The notes: generated by a model from the sequence alone, not told the origin. A DNA stretch of 64,000 nt from Panagrolaimus kolymaensis (GCA_028622995.1 JAJQJQ010000008.1:186001-250000); one strand, 5' to 3'; positions 23,951 to 34,931 are shown, counted from the first letter of the stretch. Made by a program: numbers and translations.

Positions 23951-25341
23951 ATGGCTGCTGTTGATTCAAATTTATTAACTCTCATTCATCATCTCATTTG
24001 TTTGATTTGCTTGATATTTATTTTTTATGCTTCTTCATTTTTACTTTTCAAAAAACCTCAAACAAATTTACATGTTCCAAATCGAACACCCACAGTATAT
24101 TTATATTTTTGGTTTACATGCATTACGAGCATTTTGCTTCTTTTAAATGTGGGATATATTTTAATTTGGTGGAGGCCTGAAAAAAGTTTATATAATCCCA
24201 TGATTTTATATTATATTACTGGGATTCCAACGATTTTTGTGAATCTCGTGCCTGTGGCAGATTTTTATCTTTGTGCTGATCGAGTTTTTTGTGTGGCATT
24301 TCCAATATTTTATCAACGTCAAAAACGCGAATATATTGCATTAATTTTTGGTTTAAATATAATTGGAATATTAATTTGGTATTTTTTGGGAACAAAATAT
24401 TTTAATTTTTACACTCCAAATCCCACCACGACTTGCGCATTTTATGTGTGCATTGTTTATGAACTTCATTATCCAATGATTATGCTTCTGGTAAAATATA
24501 TTTTTTGTAGTTTAAATATAATTGCTGCAGCAATTTTATTGGGACTAATTTACTTTAGAAAATCATCGGCTGCTGCCCACAATAAAAAATTAACAAAAAA
24601 ATTAAATAATTCCATTTTACTCATTTCATTTATTAATTTATCGTTTGGTTGGGCTCCTGCACTTTTAACTATGGCTTTTGCGAAGGTAAGTAATAACTAA
24701 CATTTTTTGTGTTTTAGTTTTTTGTGTTATTTTATTTTTGTTAAAAATAAAAAGTAAATGTCAAAAAGAAAGAAAAAAAGAAGGGTTTTTGAAGTTTGCT
24801 TTAAAATTATTAGTTGCAAAAACAAAAAAACCTTGTATGTAGCAATTTTGAAAAATGCAAAAAATAGAAGAAAAATTATGTATTGCATTTGTTTTGATGT
24901 TGCGGAATGTAACATTTAGCGGAAAATTACAGCATTCAAAGAACTTTGAAGTTTGCTTCTTTGTTTGCAAAAAAATTTATTTATAGAAAAAAAGTACGGT
25001 AATAAACCACCAAAAATGCGAAACTTTAAAAATCCTATAAATTTGTTTTATTGTTTCTTTTGAATTTTTATGTTTGAAATAAAATCAAAAAAACAAAAAA
25101 TCAAAATAACGATAACCCGTAAACATTGTCAATTTTTTCCATTATTTTTTGAAATTAAATAAATTTATATTTTCAGTTTTGGAGAATTTCAACTTTGGAA
25201 TATGTTGGAGATATAAATTTAAGTTCGGTTTGCATCAACATTTCAATTTGTGTTTATTTATATTTGCGAGTGTATCAAAAACATTTCTTTAAAAAAGATG
25301 CAGCAGCTTCACCAATTGTAACCCTTTCATCTCGAGGATGA
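23951..25341 (+). CDS. Nematode serpentine (7TM) receptor, class not assigned
   Basis: Two exons, 23951-24685 and 25177-25341, join in phase 0 (gcgaag/gtaagt ... ttttcag/TTTTGG) and give 299 residues, a normal size for a nematode chemoreceptor. Seven hydrophobic segments are visible, roughly at residues 8-31, 47-70, 82-108, 129-147, 173-203, 218-243 and 255-275. After the third there is a DRVFCVAFPIFYQRQKR segment, the DR-type cytoplasmic motif common in these receptors. The C-terminal tail is short and ends SSRG. It probably acts in a sensory-neuron membrane, by analogy with the family. An AATAAA at 25401 is a plausible polyadenylation signal. I could not decide between the sr classes. Confidence 0.8.
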
Positions 25342-25400
25342 CACCGTATTCCACCGATTTATAATTTAATTTTTATAGTAAACTTTCCTTTTTTGAAGTC

Positions 25401-25406
25401 AATAAA
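25401..25406 (+). terminator. Polyadenylation signal of the 7TM receptor gene
   Basis: The first AATAAA after the TGA at 25339-25341 lies 60 bp downstream, a usual 3'UTR length in nematodes. Confidence 0.5.
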
Positions 25407-25595
25407 ATTTCTTTTAAAAACTTATATCTTTTTTTTATTTTGTTATAATTTTGGGTCACAGAGCGAAAATCTTTTAAAAATTTTTTATGGTACAACTTTT
25501 GATATTTAAAATTTTTGTTTATTATTTATTTAATAAAAGTAGAAAATAAATTTATTTAATCAAAGCAAAAAAAGGTAAGGCAAAAATTTAAATAA

Positions 25596-26874
25596 TTAAA
25601 CAAATCCTCCAACAGTTAATTTTCCAATTTCTTCTTTAGCATTATTATGCAAATCAGCGGCGGCCGAAGCAATTTTTCCACCAAGTGGATAAACATCTCG
25701 ATTAACGGTTAATCCACAAAGGTTTTCATTAAGAGCGAATTGTTTAACAGAGGGTGAACTCCATGAACCAAAAGTTCGATAATCATCAAAGCTAGCTTGA
25801 GCTTCAGCATTTGGTCCTTGACCGTAAGCATTCCAATACCAAAGTCGAGAGGTTGAAAAACCGGTATAACTTCCAGTAATTTGTTGCCAATCATACCAAT
25901 TAGTAAAAATTCCAGGTGAGACACCATTTTGCTAAAGATTTGAAGATATAAAAAAAGTTAACCCAAAAATATTTATAAATTCTTAAAATTTTTAATAAAA
26001 AATTTGCATTTTTGATTAACAAAAAAATTATGATTTTTCATAGCTTTTTAATTAATTTTTATTTTAAGTTCTCTTTTCTGTGTCTCACAATGAAAATATT
26101 TTCTCTAATTTTATCTTAGCACGAAATAAATTTAAAGAACTTACAGTTGCTCGATTGACAAAGCTTTGAATAAAATTAACATTGGTTTGAATGTTATTTG
26201 GCCAATTTATGGGTGAAGTAACCTAAAAATATTGAGACATTTTTTAAAATTTTTCCTTTGTTTTGTCTTTGTCAATCTTACTTGCAACCAAATACTTCGA
26301 ACATTAATTCCCGAAGATTTAAGATAATTAAAAATTTGATCAAATTGTGATGCTCCTGAATTTCCAGTGGTTGAAGGAGTTACATATATTTCATTTCCAA
26401 GTTTAGCACTATTTGCATTATTTATATTTTGAACTAATGCCGAATTAATTGCTCCATTTGAAGTGAGAGCTTGAATAAATACCGCGCTATAACCTTGTTG
26501 ATAAACGCATTGAAAAGTTGAAAGGGAAGCAAAGGTTGAAATATCTAAGGCAAAATTATATGAAGCTTTAGCCGCAGCTGGAAGGGATGGAGCAGGGAAA
26601 ATTGGGGTTAAGTGCTAAAAAAAGAAAATAAGGTTATTAGTAAAGTGAAAAAAAGGAATTAAAAGATTTTTAGAAAAAAATTTGCCTAAAAATAAATTTT
26701 TTTAAGTGGATTTACCTTTTCGATTTTGACATCATGATCTTTGATATGAGGTCTCAACAATCCCATCAAACTTCGGCGCCTTGAAAGAATTTGTTTTTGA
26801 GTTGCATCAATTGACACAACTAAAACCAGCAACAAGCATAAAATTAAACAAGTTTTATTCGAAGCAGCAACCAT
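25596..26874 (-). CDS. Secreted GH25 lysozyme, nematode lys type
   Basis: Four exons (26874-26716, 26614-26282, 26222-26145, 25931-25596) join without phase breaks and give 301 residues. Residues 1-25 are a signal peptide with a long hydrophobic core ending near IDATQ. The GH25 barrel starts at FALDISTFASLS (Asp77) and continues with GYSAVFIQA, GNEIYVTP (Glu128), VRSIWLQVTSPINWPNN, FTNWYDWQQITGSYTGF and LWYWNAYGQGP. This order matches the nematode lysozymes that hydrolyse peptidoglycan in the gut or in antibacterial defence. Between signal peptide and barrel lies an unusual basic stretch of about 40 residues (SRRRSLMGLL ... VKIEK), encoded mostly in exon 1, which may be a propeptide. The downstream region ends IGKLTVGGFV. 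No frame damage is seen. Confidence 0.92.
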
Positions 26875-26897
26875 TTTTCAATCAGTCAATTGACTCA

Positions 26898-26908
26898 CTA
26901 AAAAAAAA
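26898..26908 (-). promoter_or_regulatory. Probable trans-splice acceptor of the lysozyme gene
   Basis: On the minus strand a run of T ending in AG (tttttttttag) occurs 23 bases before the ATG at 26874. This is the usual arrangement of a spliced-leader acceptor in nematodes. A 5'UTR intron would look the same. Confidence 0.5.
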
Positions 26909-28096
26909 GAGTGATAAATTTTCATTTTACTTTTGTGTGCCTTTTATATGATTTTTGTTTTTTTATCTTAAAAAAATACGCACCTATCTTTTTTTCATTT
27001 TTTTTCAATTAAAACGGGTGATAATTGTTTACAACTAACCCTTTTCGAAAAATATGAAGAAAAAAAATAGTTGACACTCCTTGACTCTCTTGACTTCCAT
27101 CTTTTTGGTTGTACACTCCTTAACTTTTATTTTTACTTGACCGGAATGGTACAATAGCGCGATCAATCTTTGTGCCTATTTTGTTTGTTGTTAGTCATTA
27201 TTATTGATAGACTCACTCACCACTCCTCAAAAAAATATTTTTTGATAAGCTAACCCAAAAAATGAAGAAAAAAAGGGTTTGTTTCATTATCAAAAAAATA
27301 AAAATAAAATATGTTTGTGGGCGGAAGTGGAAATGGAAATGGCAGTGATGGTGACGATATCAATCATTGTTTTAGAATTATAGAATAGCGGTGGGGATGT
27401 GATGATTTTTAACCTTTCCCTCGTTTTTGTTGCTTTATTTTTATCACACATAAAAATATAGGTTAAAGGAAAAAAGGCTTGGTTTTTTTCTAGAATTTTT
27501 CTTTAAGCTTTGTTTGTCAATTTTCAACTTAAATTTAGGCAGATTTAATCATTTTTTTTTTAATTTTTGTCAAGTAAAATATGTACTGTGTTTTTTGCTT
27601 CAAATAAAAGTAAATTTGGAAAGCATTTAAATGAATCATTCTTTTTTTTCTTTTTTATATGAAAATTCATTGTTTAAAAAAAAATAAAGCCTCTGGAATT
27701 AGAAGTGTCAAGCAAAAAAGGTTCTTTGTTTTGGTGGAAATGAAACAAAAGTTGCATGGTTTCACATTTTAGATTCTTTTTGAAACAAAAATTCAATTAA
27801 CATTATTTTAAAACCTTTAAAAATGATAATAATTTATGGCAAGCAAATACCATAATATTATTTTAATTGTCTGCTGCACAAATAAAAGAAAACTATATAC
27901 CGAAAGTTGAAAAATAATTTTTTTTGCAAATAAAACAATTATCGTGTAACAAAATTCAAATAATTGAATTATAAAATATTTATTCAATTATTTTTTTATT
28001 TTATCTCGGAAAAATTCAAACCATAAAAGATAACTTCGATTCCATAAGCTGAATCACTCTAGAGAGAGGCATATATAACTTTTTTCAAATCATGGC
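26909..28096. other. AT-rich intergenic DNA upstream of the lysozyme
   Basis: No reading frame of interest is present. It holds homopolymer tracts and the region where the lysozyme promoter should lie. Confidence 0.5.
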
Positions 28097-28104
28097 CTCC
28101 AAGT

Positions 28105-28503
28105 CAGTGTTGTCGAATATCGAATAATCGAATCGAATATCGAACGAATATTCGATTCGAAAACCGAATATTTCGAATATTCGAACCCGAAATTCGAAGG
28201 TTTCGAATTTCGAATATTCGATTCGATTCGATTATTCGAAAATTTTCGAATCGAATCGAATATTCGAATTCGATATTCGAATATTTTCGAATAAATTTTG
28301 TTGAGTCTTTATTTTAATAGCCAAAATGGGTTTTAAATGTTCTCAAATGCTCTAAAAAGGCTAAAAAAGTATTTTATAGCTTAATTTCAAAGCATCAGTG
28401 TCATTTAAAAAATTTAAAAATTTCGAATATTCGATTCGAAATTCGAATCGAATCGAATATTCGAATTCGATATTCGAAGGTTTTCGAATATTCGACAACA
28501 CTG
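28105..28503. mobile_element. hAT-type MITE with ATTCG palindromic subrepeats (399 bp)
   Basis: The element begins CAGTGTTGTCGAATAT and ends with the reverse complement of that sequence (16-bp terminal inverted repeat). It is flanked by an exact 8-bp duplication, CTCCAAGT, at 28097-28104 and 28504-28511. An 8-bp target duplication with CAGTG-type ends is typical of hAT elements. Both ends are filled with overlapping short units such as TCGAATATTCG and GATTCGATTCG around an AT-rich centre of about 130 bp without a transposase. It must have been moved by a transposase encoded elsewhere. A 62-codon frame inside (28361-28549) is spurious. Confidence 0.9.
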
Positions 28504-28843
28504 CTCCAAGTTCGAGCATTTTCATATTTGGTATTATTATTTTTTGCAAAAGCCGGAGATGATTTCATTGAGAAAAAAAGAATTAAAGCGGAAAGAACAA
28601 AAAATCAAAAAATTAAATTCCTTTTTTTCCTCTTGGCGTCAAAGGCGTTAAAAAACGTTTTTTCTTCTAAAATCCTTGATAATATGAATTTAAAAAAATA
28701 AAAAGCTGTTATAAGCTCCTTAAAATTTGCCAAGTTGTGAATGACGAAATTGAAGGTGGAAAAGATGACAATTTAAAAGGAATTTAGATTTACTTGAAAA
28801 ATTTCATTTTCTTAAATTTCTTGAATTAACTGGAACCAAAAAA

Positions 28844-30470
28844 ATGGGATATTTGTTTTCACTAATTTTGATATTGTTTATGCTTTTTCCCATGATAGTG
28901 CTTTCGGCAGATTGCAGCAATGATAATTTAAAAGTAAGTTTTCTTGGGAACTTGAAATAACTATCTTTTTTTTTAATTTTTCAACAGTGTATTTGGCTTT
29001 AATAAATATTAAGAAAATAATGAGAGAAAAAATTAAAATTCTAAGTTAAAAGTTTCTTTATTTTTGTCTTGAAAGACACTAGTCTTCTGAATTTTCTTAA
29101 GTTTTTGTTGAAGGAATAAACAACGAGAATTTTAACATTCATTTTGCGTTAACGTTAATTAAAAAAATTTTGTTATAAGACTCCCAAAAAAAAATTTGAT
29201 TTTCTGATTTTTCAATAAAAAAAATACTTTTAGACCGTCGAAAAATGCTACAAAAAGATGTTCGAAGATTTTGGTTTTGTTGGAAATATTCCGGATGGTG
29301 ATGAATTTTTTAACCTTTATGAATCACAAATTAAAAAAATGGATGGTATAAATAAAACTTGTGAGGCGAGTGCAACGTTAAAAGATTGCTTAAAGGCTGA
29401 TGTTATTGCAAATTGTGTAAATTTGAATGTTTTTAACAAACTTGATTTTGTTAAAGGCAATCCATTTTGGGCCCAAATATATGTAACAAATTTTATTGAA
29501 GTTGATTATTCATGTGGAAAAGGTTATGAAGGTATAAATTTTAGCTTTGCTTAAAGTTACAGTATTAAATTAGACAAAAAATGCAACAATTTGTGAATCC
29601 ATTTTTTCGAAAAGCAATTTTATCTTAAATTTTTTATTTAAATTAACAAAGCTAAAAAGGCAAGACAGATAATTTTACGAGACCGCGAACAAAAAAATAT
29701 TTTTTCGAGCATCAAAATTTTTGTTTATCCAAAAAATGCAATGTCTGAGATAATAGCCTCCCAAATATCTGAAAAACAAGACTTCCACGAAAGGTTTTTT
29801 TGTTGCTAAAAACGAAGATAAAAAAAAGTTTTTTTTTATACAAAAATAATAATTTCATTAATTGAAAAAATGTAAATAATGTTTCTAAAAATTTTCGTAA
29901 TGAAATAAAAATATTAAAAAAAGCTAATCAAAGTTTGATTGAAATTTTTCTCTCAATGGCCTGCTTTTTTTTATCGAAAATTTTGGAAATCAAATTATAC
30001 TAACAAAATAACGATTTTAAAATCCCCTAAAATTATTTTTTTCAGTTTTGCTTGATTCTTTTCAATGTATCATTAAATTTCGAGGCGAATGGAATACCAC
30101 CAATGAAAATAACAACGACGATGGTTGCAAAGCATATGAAAATGATGCAAACCCAATAATTGATGCTGCAAATAAAAAATGTGGAAAAGCTGCTGGATGC
30201 TTCGTAGCAAAAAGTTCTAAAATAAATACATGCTATTATGAAGAAGCAAATTGCACTTTTTGTGGAACATTAAATATTAATAATTTGGATTATTTTGATA
30301 CTCTTTGCACGGATGATGCCCCTCCTCCTCCACCAACTAAAAGTACAAAAGTTGTTGAAATGACAACAAAGAAAAATGGGTCATCGCCAGTTGCAACAAT
30401 TTCTATATTTCTTTTATTAATTTTAAGCTTCGTGAAATTTATGGTTAACTATAAATTCCAAGGATTTTAA
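28844..30470 (+). CDS. Secreted Cys-rich DUF19-like nematode protein with C-terminal membrane anchor
   Basis: Three exons (28844-28933, 29234-29531, 30046-30470) join in phase and give 270 residues. Residues 1-22 are a signal peptide (GYLFSLILILFMLFPMIV). The body has many cysteines with spacing like the nematode DUF19/T20D4.11 family: EKCYKKM, NKTCEAS, KDCLKAD, a YSCGKGYE element across the exon 2/3 junction, FQCIIKF, then several more. A short Pro run (five P) and a Thr/Lys-rich stalk follow. The C-terminus is hydrophobic (ATISIFLLLILSFVKFMV), so it may be membrane-bound or GPI-anchored. Function is unknown in the family. A fragment of a paralogue of its last exon lies at 34312-34442. Confidence 0.78.
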
Positions 30471-30883
30471 AAAATAACCAAAAAATGCTACCAGGATTTT
30501 TGCCACAAAAAAAATTCGAAATTTAAATTGTCCACTTTTTTTATATTTTATTTAAAAAAAAATTTCGAAGTAAGACTTGCTTGGATATTTTGGCTAAACA
30601 AAGCTTTATTCAATTTAATAATTTATTTTATTTTTTCATTTCATTATATAAATAAATAATTAATAAATGTTTTCGAGTTTTAATTTTAAAAAATATGTTT
30701 ACATAAATAAAAATCATATTTTCTAAAACTTTCCTCTCAAAAATATAGTTGAAAATTATTTTCCAAACTTGTTAGCTTTATTATTAAATAAAGGAGGAGT
30801 TAAAGTTTAATTAAATAACATGAAAAAATAAATAAAATAAACAAAAAACTTGAATAAATGTATTTTTTAAATTTCAATTTTCT
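30471..30883. other. Convergent 3' intergenic region
   Basis: This lies between the DUF19-like stop codon and the 3' end of the truncated BTB-family copy. It is AT-rich with several AATAAA-like hexamers and no frames. Confidence 0.5.
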
Positions 30884-31316
30884 TTAATTTCTTCGAAACC
30901 AGTTTTTTAAATTTATATATTTTTGAGATAAACTTCTTTGACATTTTTCAATTATTCGAGGGTTTTCAAACGCATATTTTTGTTCTTCAAATTTTCTTGG
31001 ATCAAAAAGAAATATAAAATCATAGTTAATACTATAGCCCCATGGATTCCATTTGAATTGATAATCTTCTAATTGGACTATAATAAAAAAAAATCAGAAA
31101 AAAAAAACCCTTACCATCAAACCCAATAAAAAAAATATTTTTATTCTTGATTGCAAGAAGCCCAAATTCATCATCATCTATTTCTTTATAATATCTATAG
31201 GTAAAAGTTAAATGTTCATATCCGGGCAAATGAATTAAATCTTCATAATATTCACCTGGTTTCATGCGAAATATGGGTTTCACAGGAATTCGTAGTTTAT
31301 ATTCTATTTCTATCAT
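30884..31316 (-). pseudogene. Truncated copy 1 of the BTB gene family (no BTB domain)
   Basis: Two segments can be joined. The first is 31316-31115 (MIEIEYKLRIPVK ... LPGYEHLTFTYRYYKEI), matching the second half of exon 2 of the neighbours. The second is 31077-30884, which contains the family hallmark FLFDPRKF but then ends in an unrelated tail and a TAA at 30884-30886. The first exon, the first half of exon 2, the BTB domain and the last exon are all missing. A hAT-type MITE sits about 80 bp upstream, where the missing 5' part would be expected. Either this is a dead fragment or it encodes a BTB-less protein of about 130 residues. I favour a pseudogene. Confidence 0.65.
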
Positions 31317-31399
31317 CGTTAGCTTTTATAGTTTATAAATTTCTGACAGGCTTGTGATCAAATTAAGAAAACAATAAAAATAATAAAAAGGATCCTGAG

Positions 31400-31892
31400 C
31401 AGGCTTGGGCGGGAATCCCGGATCGTGTTCCGGATTCCCGGATTCCGGACCATTTTTTCGATAATTATTCCCGTCCCGGATTCCCGGATTTTCTGTCCGG
31501 AATCCGGAATTAATAAGAGTAAAGGGAGGAGTACATATTACCATTCCAGTAACCATTTTCTTCAAAATTTTAATGAATTATCACCAAAACTTTTTGGTTA
31601 TCTGACAAATCATTACTAAAAAAAACGTTTTTTTCAAAAAAATTTAACGCTAAAATTCACAATTGGTTAAAACGTCATGTTTTTTAAAAAATGCGTCTAA
31701 TACATTTTTTTCTTTTTTAAAATAGAAAGCATTTGGTTTAAAAAAAATGAAAAAATGGCAGAAAAATAGTTTTTAACCATTTTTTATGAATTCCCGGATC
31801 ATTCCCGGATTCCCGTTCCGTCCCGGACTTTTTTACGGGAATCCCGGATTCCCGGATTCCCGTCCCGGAGTTTTCATTCCCGCCCAAGCCTG
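31400..31892. mobile_element. hAT-type MITE, GGAATCCGGG family, copy 1 (493 bp)
   Basis: The ends are CAGGCTTGGGCGGGAAT and its exact reverse complement (17 bp). The flanking 8-bp duplication ATCCTGAG is intact at 31392-31399 and 31893-31900. The terminal zones are GC-rich runs of TTCCCGGATTCCGG-like units, in sharp contrast to the AT-rich surroundings, and the centre is AT-rich and non-coding. The 64-79 codon frames in it are artefacts. A second copy in reverse orientation is at 45013-45485. Confidence 0.93.
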
Positions 31893-31900
31893 ATCCTGAG

Positions 31901-32705
31901 TTAAGTGGATTTTTAGTTTTAACATAGGTACCAGAAAACAATATAAAAAAACAAAAAATCGCGACGAGATGATCAATAAAGTAGAGAACAATTTTGCTTG
32001 TGAAAGTTTATTTTTATTTTTTTTATTTATATAAACTTTAAATCTTTTCTACTTTAAGAAAGGTGCTTGAAGAATTTTAAAAAAAGAAGAAAAATAAGGC
32101 TTTTATTGTTTACTAAATGAGCAAAAAAATATGAGTTTGAAAGCTTTAAAAAAAGGTAGCTATTTCTTACAATGAAAAATCAAACGATGCTGAAACAGCA
32201 AAAAAAAAATCATAATTAAAGCGCAGAATAACCTAATCTCTAACTCTAACTATGAATATAATTTATTTAATTTTTATTTCGCCTTGGATTTCCACAAATA
32301 TAAACCATTTGTTTCAATTTTATGGAAGCTAAAGTAACTCCAAAATCAAAATCAAATATTTTATCAGAGTTTTATCATTTATAAATAATTTTCATTTTTC
32401 AAAGTGTTTTTTTAACCAAAAACAAAAGCTATAGAAAAAGAAAAAGAAGAAGATTTAACACCACTAAACCTTTGATCGATTAATGGTGTGATGAATATCC
32501 GACACATGGCAGGCGGCTGTCTTTCGTATCAACATTGATTTTAAGTAAAAAGGAACCCAAAATTTAAGTGTTAGATAAAATAATTAAAAAATGTCCCGTT
32601 TTTGTTACTGATTTTGTTTTTTCTTTTTTTAAACTTATTTTATCACAAAAAGAATGGAGGAAAAAAAATAAAATGAAGAAATCATGGAAAAAAATCAAAA
32701 AAATT
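31901..32705. other. AT-rich spacer in the BTB cluster
   Basis: No gene is visible. It contains the 3' flank of BTB copy 2 and the stretch that once may have carried the 5' part of copy 1. Confidence 0.5.
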
Positions 32706-33918
32706 TTAGGCATAAAAAATGTCAACGAGAATGTCTTTAGATAATTGTTTCAAAGATTCAGGACTGATTTGATTTTTGTTTTCAGCTAAAATTCGTTGGC
32801 ATTTTTGTTTTAAAATTCCAAAATCATTTGCATAGGCAATTTCGATAAATTCGCAAACATTTTTGATATCGACATTGGTTTCAAAGTATGTCTGGCATGC
32901 ATCCTGGAAAAGTATTAAAACAATTATTAATCACCAAAAATATGATTAATTTTTTTACCTTCAATTCTTTAATTTTATATTTATTTGCAAATTCAAATAA
33001 TTTTGTTTCGTTTCCAACAATGGAGTCAGGTTTGCCATAACAAAAATCCAAAGCTGCTTGAATAATATTTGCATTAAATTCTTTGATTCCAATTTTGACG
33101 GGCAAAGTTTTGATTTCTTCAAATTTATTTTTAAATACTTCAGAATATTTTGCCAAAACGCATCGAAAACTATAAATTTCAACTTCATCAAATGAAATAA
33201 TTACAACATCTGCATATTTCGCATCGGACATTATTTCAAAAAGAGTTGGCTTTTTTACGATAAAATTGGTTGTTTTTGATTCATTTTTAATTGGATTAGT
33301 TTGGGAATATTTGTCTATTTTTTCTAAAGTGCTATTCTTTTTTCCACTATTCTCAAGCCATTCTTGTGGAATCCATCGATTAATATCGTCAGGAGCTAAA
33401 AAATTTATAATATACATTATATTATTTATAGAAAAATAAGAGAGGCAACTGGCTCATAATCTTGGATATTTTTTTAGTTCACTATCAAATTCAACATGTA
33501 TTTACTTTGAAATAAAAACTTAACTTTAATGCGATTAATATATTTGGAATTGAAATCAGCATCTATTACAAAATCGAAGTCTTGTGTGGCATAACCCGCG
33601 GTAACAGTAAAAGATTTAGATTCTTTATTAAATGGAACATTTACATATTTATAAGCTATAAAATTAACGTTTTTTTTACTAAACATGTCATTTTATTCTA
33701 AAAAAGATTTCCTAAAAATCAATTAACTAACCTTGAATGGAAATTTGAACAATTTCAAAGCTTCCTTTAACATTTTTTATTGTAAAAATATAAGTGTGAT
33801 TATTACCAAAATATAAAGGTGACACAGAGAATTCATGATAATCATCAAATTTGATGGTTGTGATTCCTGACACGGATAATTTTGTAGTTTTGTTTAGCCT
33901 TCTTATTGGAAGAAACAT
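32706..33918 (-). CDS. BTB-domain protein, cluster copy 2 (shortened N-terminal module)
   Basis: Four exons, 33918-33732, 33655-33506, 33395-32959 and 32903-32706, stay in phase and give 323 residues. Exons 1-2 form a beta-rich N-terminal module possibly related to MATH/TRAF (TIKFDDYHEFSVSPLYF ... ESKSFTVTAGYA). Here exon 2 is 150 bp instead of the 309-324 bp in the sister genes, so the conserved LPGYEYLKFR half is lost. Exon 3 lacks the FDP hallmark and carries the BTB domain (YADVVIISFDEVEIYSFRC ... ALDFCYGKPDSI ... LFEFANKYKIKEL). Exon 4 is a BACK-like helical end (KNVCEFIEIAYANDFGILK ... SKDILVDIF). Such proteins commonly serve as Cullin-3 substrate adaptors; that role is family knowledge, not shown here. 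Confidence 0.78.
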
Positions 33919-34171
33919 TTAAACGATTTTTGTGATTGAAAATGACACAAAGTGGAATTAAAGTTTTTTTAAAAGAAAAAAAAAGCGAATACAAAGAGAC
34001 GACAGATAATACATTCAAAGGGAAAAGAATTTACAGCCACACCAAAAAATTTTTTATCGATTTTTCACCGTTTTTTATGTGCATTTCTTATTGACATAAA
34101 AAGAAGAGACAAACAAGTTTGGAAAAAAGGAGAATGCAATTTTCCAATAACCTCAAAAAATTTAAAAAAAA

Positions 34172-34305
34172 AAGATCGATAAGGATTTCTTTAGGTAATT
34201 CATTGACTTTATCTGGATTGACTTCGGTTTTGTTTTTCTTTAAAATATGGTGAAAATTTTTGTTTTAAATCTTCTAAATCATTAGAATATGCAATTTCAA
34301 TATTG
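34172..34305 (-). pseudogene. Fragment of a BTB-family last exon, frameshifted
   Basis: The minus strand reads like exon 4 of the neighbours: an IEIAYSNDLEDLKQK segment, then after a one-base indel EVNPDKVNELPKEILID. No BTB or N-terminal exon lies upstream. The fragment stops within a few bases of a DUF19-like fragment on the other strand, so two gene pieces are fused here. Confidence 0.75.
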
Positions 34306-34311
34306 AATAAT

Positions 34312-34442
34312 CACCACCTCCACCAACTTCTTCTCCAACACCAACAAGCTCAGCAAAGAAAAATGGATCAAATATTACAACAATTTCTGTGTTTTTGAGA
34401 ATTATAAGCGCATTGAGCCTTATGATTCAAAACAAGGGCTAA
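34312..34442 (+). pseudogene. Fragment of the last exon of the DUF19-like gene
   Basis: The plus strand reads PPPPTSSPTPTSS, then AKKNGSNITTISVFL, and ends at a TAA at 34440-34442. This corresponds to the stalk and membrane end of the gene at 28844-30470 (TKKNGSSPVATISIFL). It has no start and no cysteine-rich part. Confidence 0.7.
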
Positions 34443-34519
34443 AATAAACTTTTAAAAACGAAAAATCAGTTACCAATGTTCTAACCACGAAAATGTGGAA
34501 TTTTTTTTAAAGTTGTCAT

Positions 34520-34808
34520 CAGGGTTTGGCGGAATTCCGCTTCCGCATTCCGCTTTTGCGGAATTCCGCCTTTTTTGGACTTCCGTAAATTCCGCGGAAT
34601 TCCGCAAAATTTTGCGGAATTCGAAAGCGGAAGTGAATCTAAGGGAAGAGTACATGACGATAAAAAAAATGAAAAAAAAATTCCGCTTCTGCTTCCGTTT
34701 CTTGTGGAATTCCGCCCTTTTTTGACTTCCGCTTCCGCTTCCGCTTTTGCGGAAGTGAATTTTAGAATTCCGCCTTCCGCGGAAGCGGAATTTTTTGCCC
34801 AAAAAAAG
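34520..34808. mobile_element. Degenerate GC-rich foldback element with TTCCGC subrepeats
   Basis: This is a GC-rich island in AT-rich DNA. The left end CAGGGTTTGGCGGAATTCCG has a decayed partner at the right (gcggaattttttgccc). Both sides are built of short units such as GCGGAATTCCGC, CTTCCGCTTCCGC and their complements. No target duplication could be found, so the right boundary is approximate. The architecture is that of the two intact hAT-type MITEs in the window, so it is probably an older member of a third family. Frames across it are artefacts. Confidence 0.65.
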
Positions 34809-34931
34809 TCTTATCGATTGATTTTAGACTTTTTTTTCTAATAAAGTTTTTTATTGACATAAAAGAAGAGGAAAATCAAGCAAATAAGTAAGAAAAAAAA
34901 GAAAAGTTTTATAAAAAATATGTAAAAAGGT

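Noticed and set aside
31326..31941. Gly/Ser/Pro-rich frames in the GC-rich islands
   Set aside because: They are translations of MITE subrepeats and occur in mirror form on the other strand; the same holds at 34470-34841 and 44947-45499.
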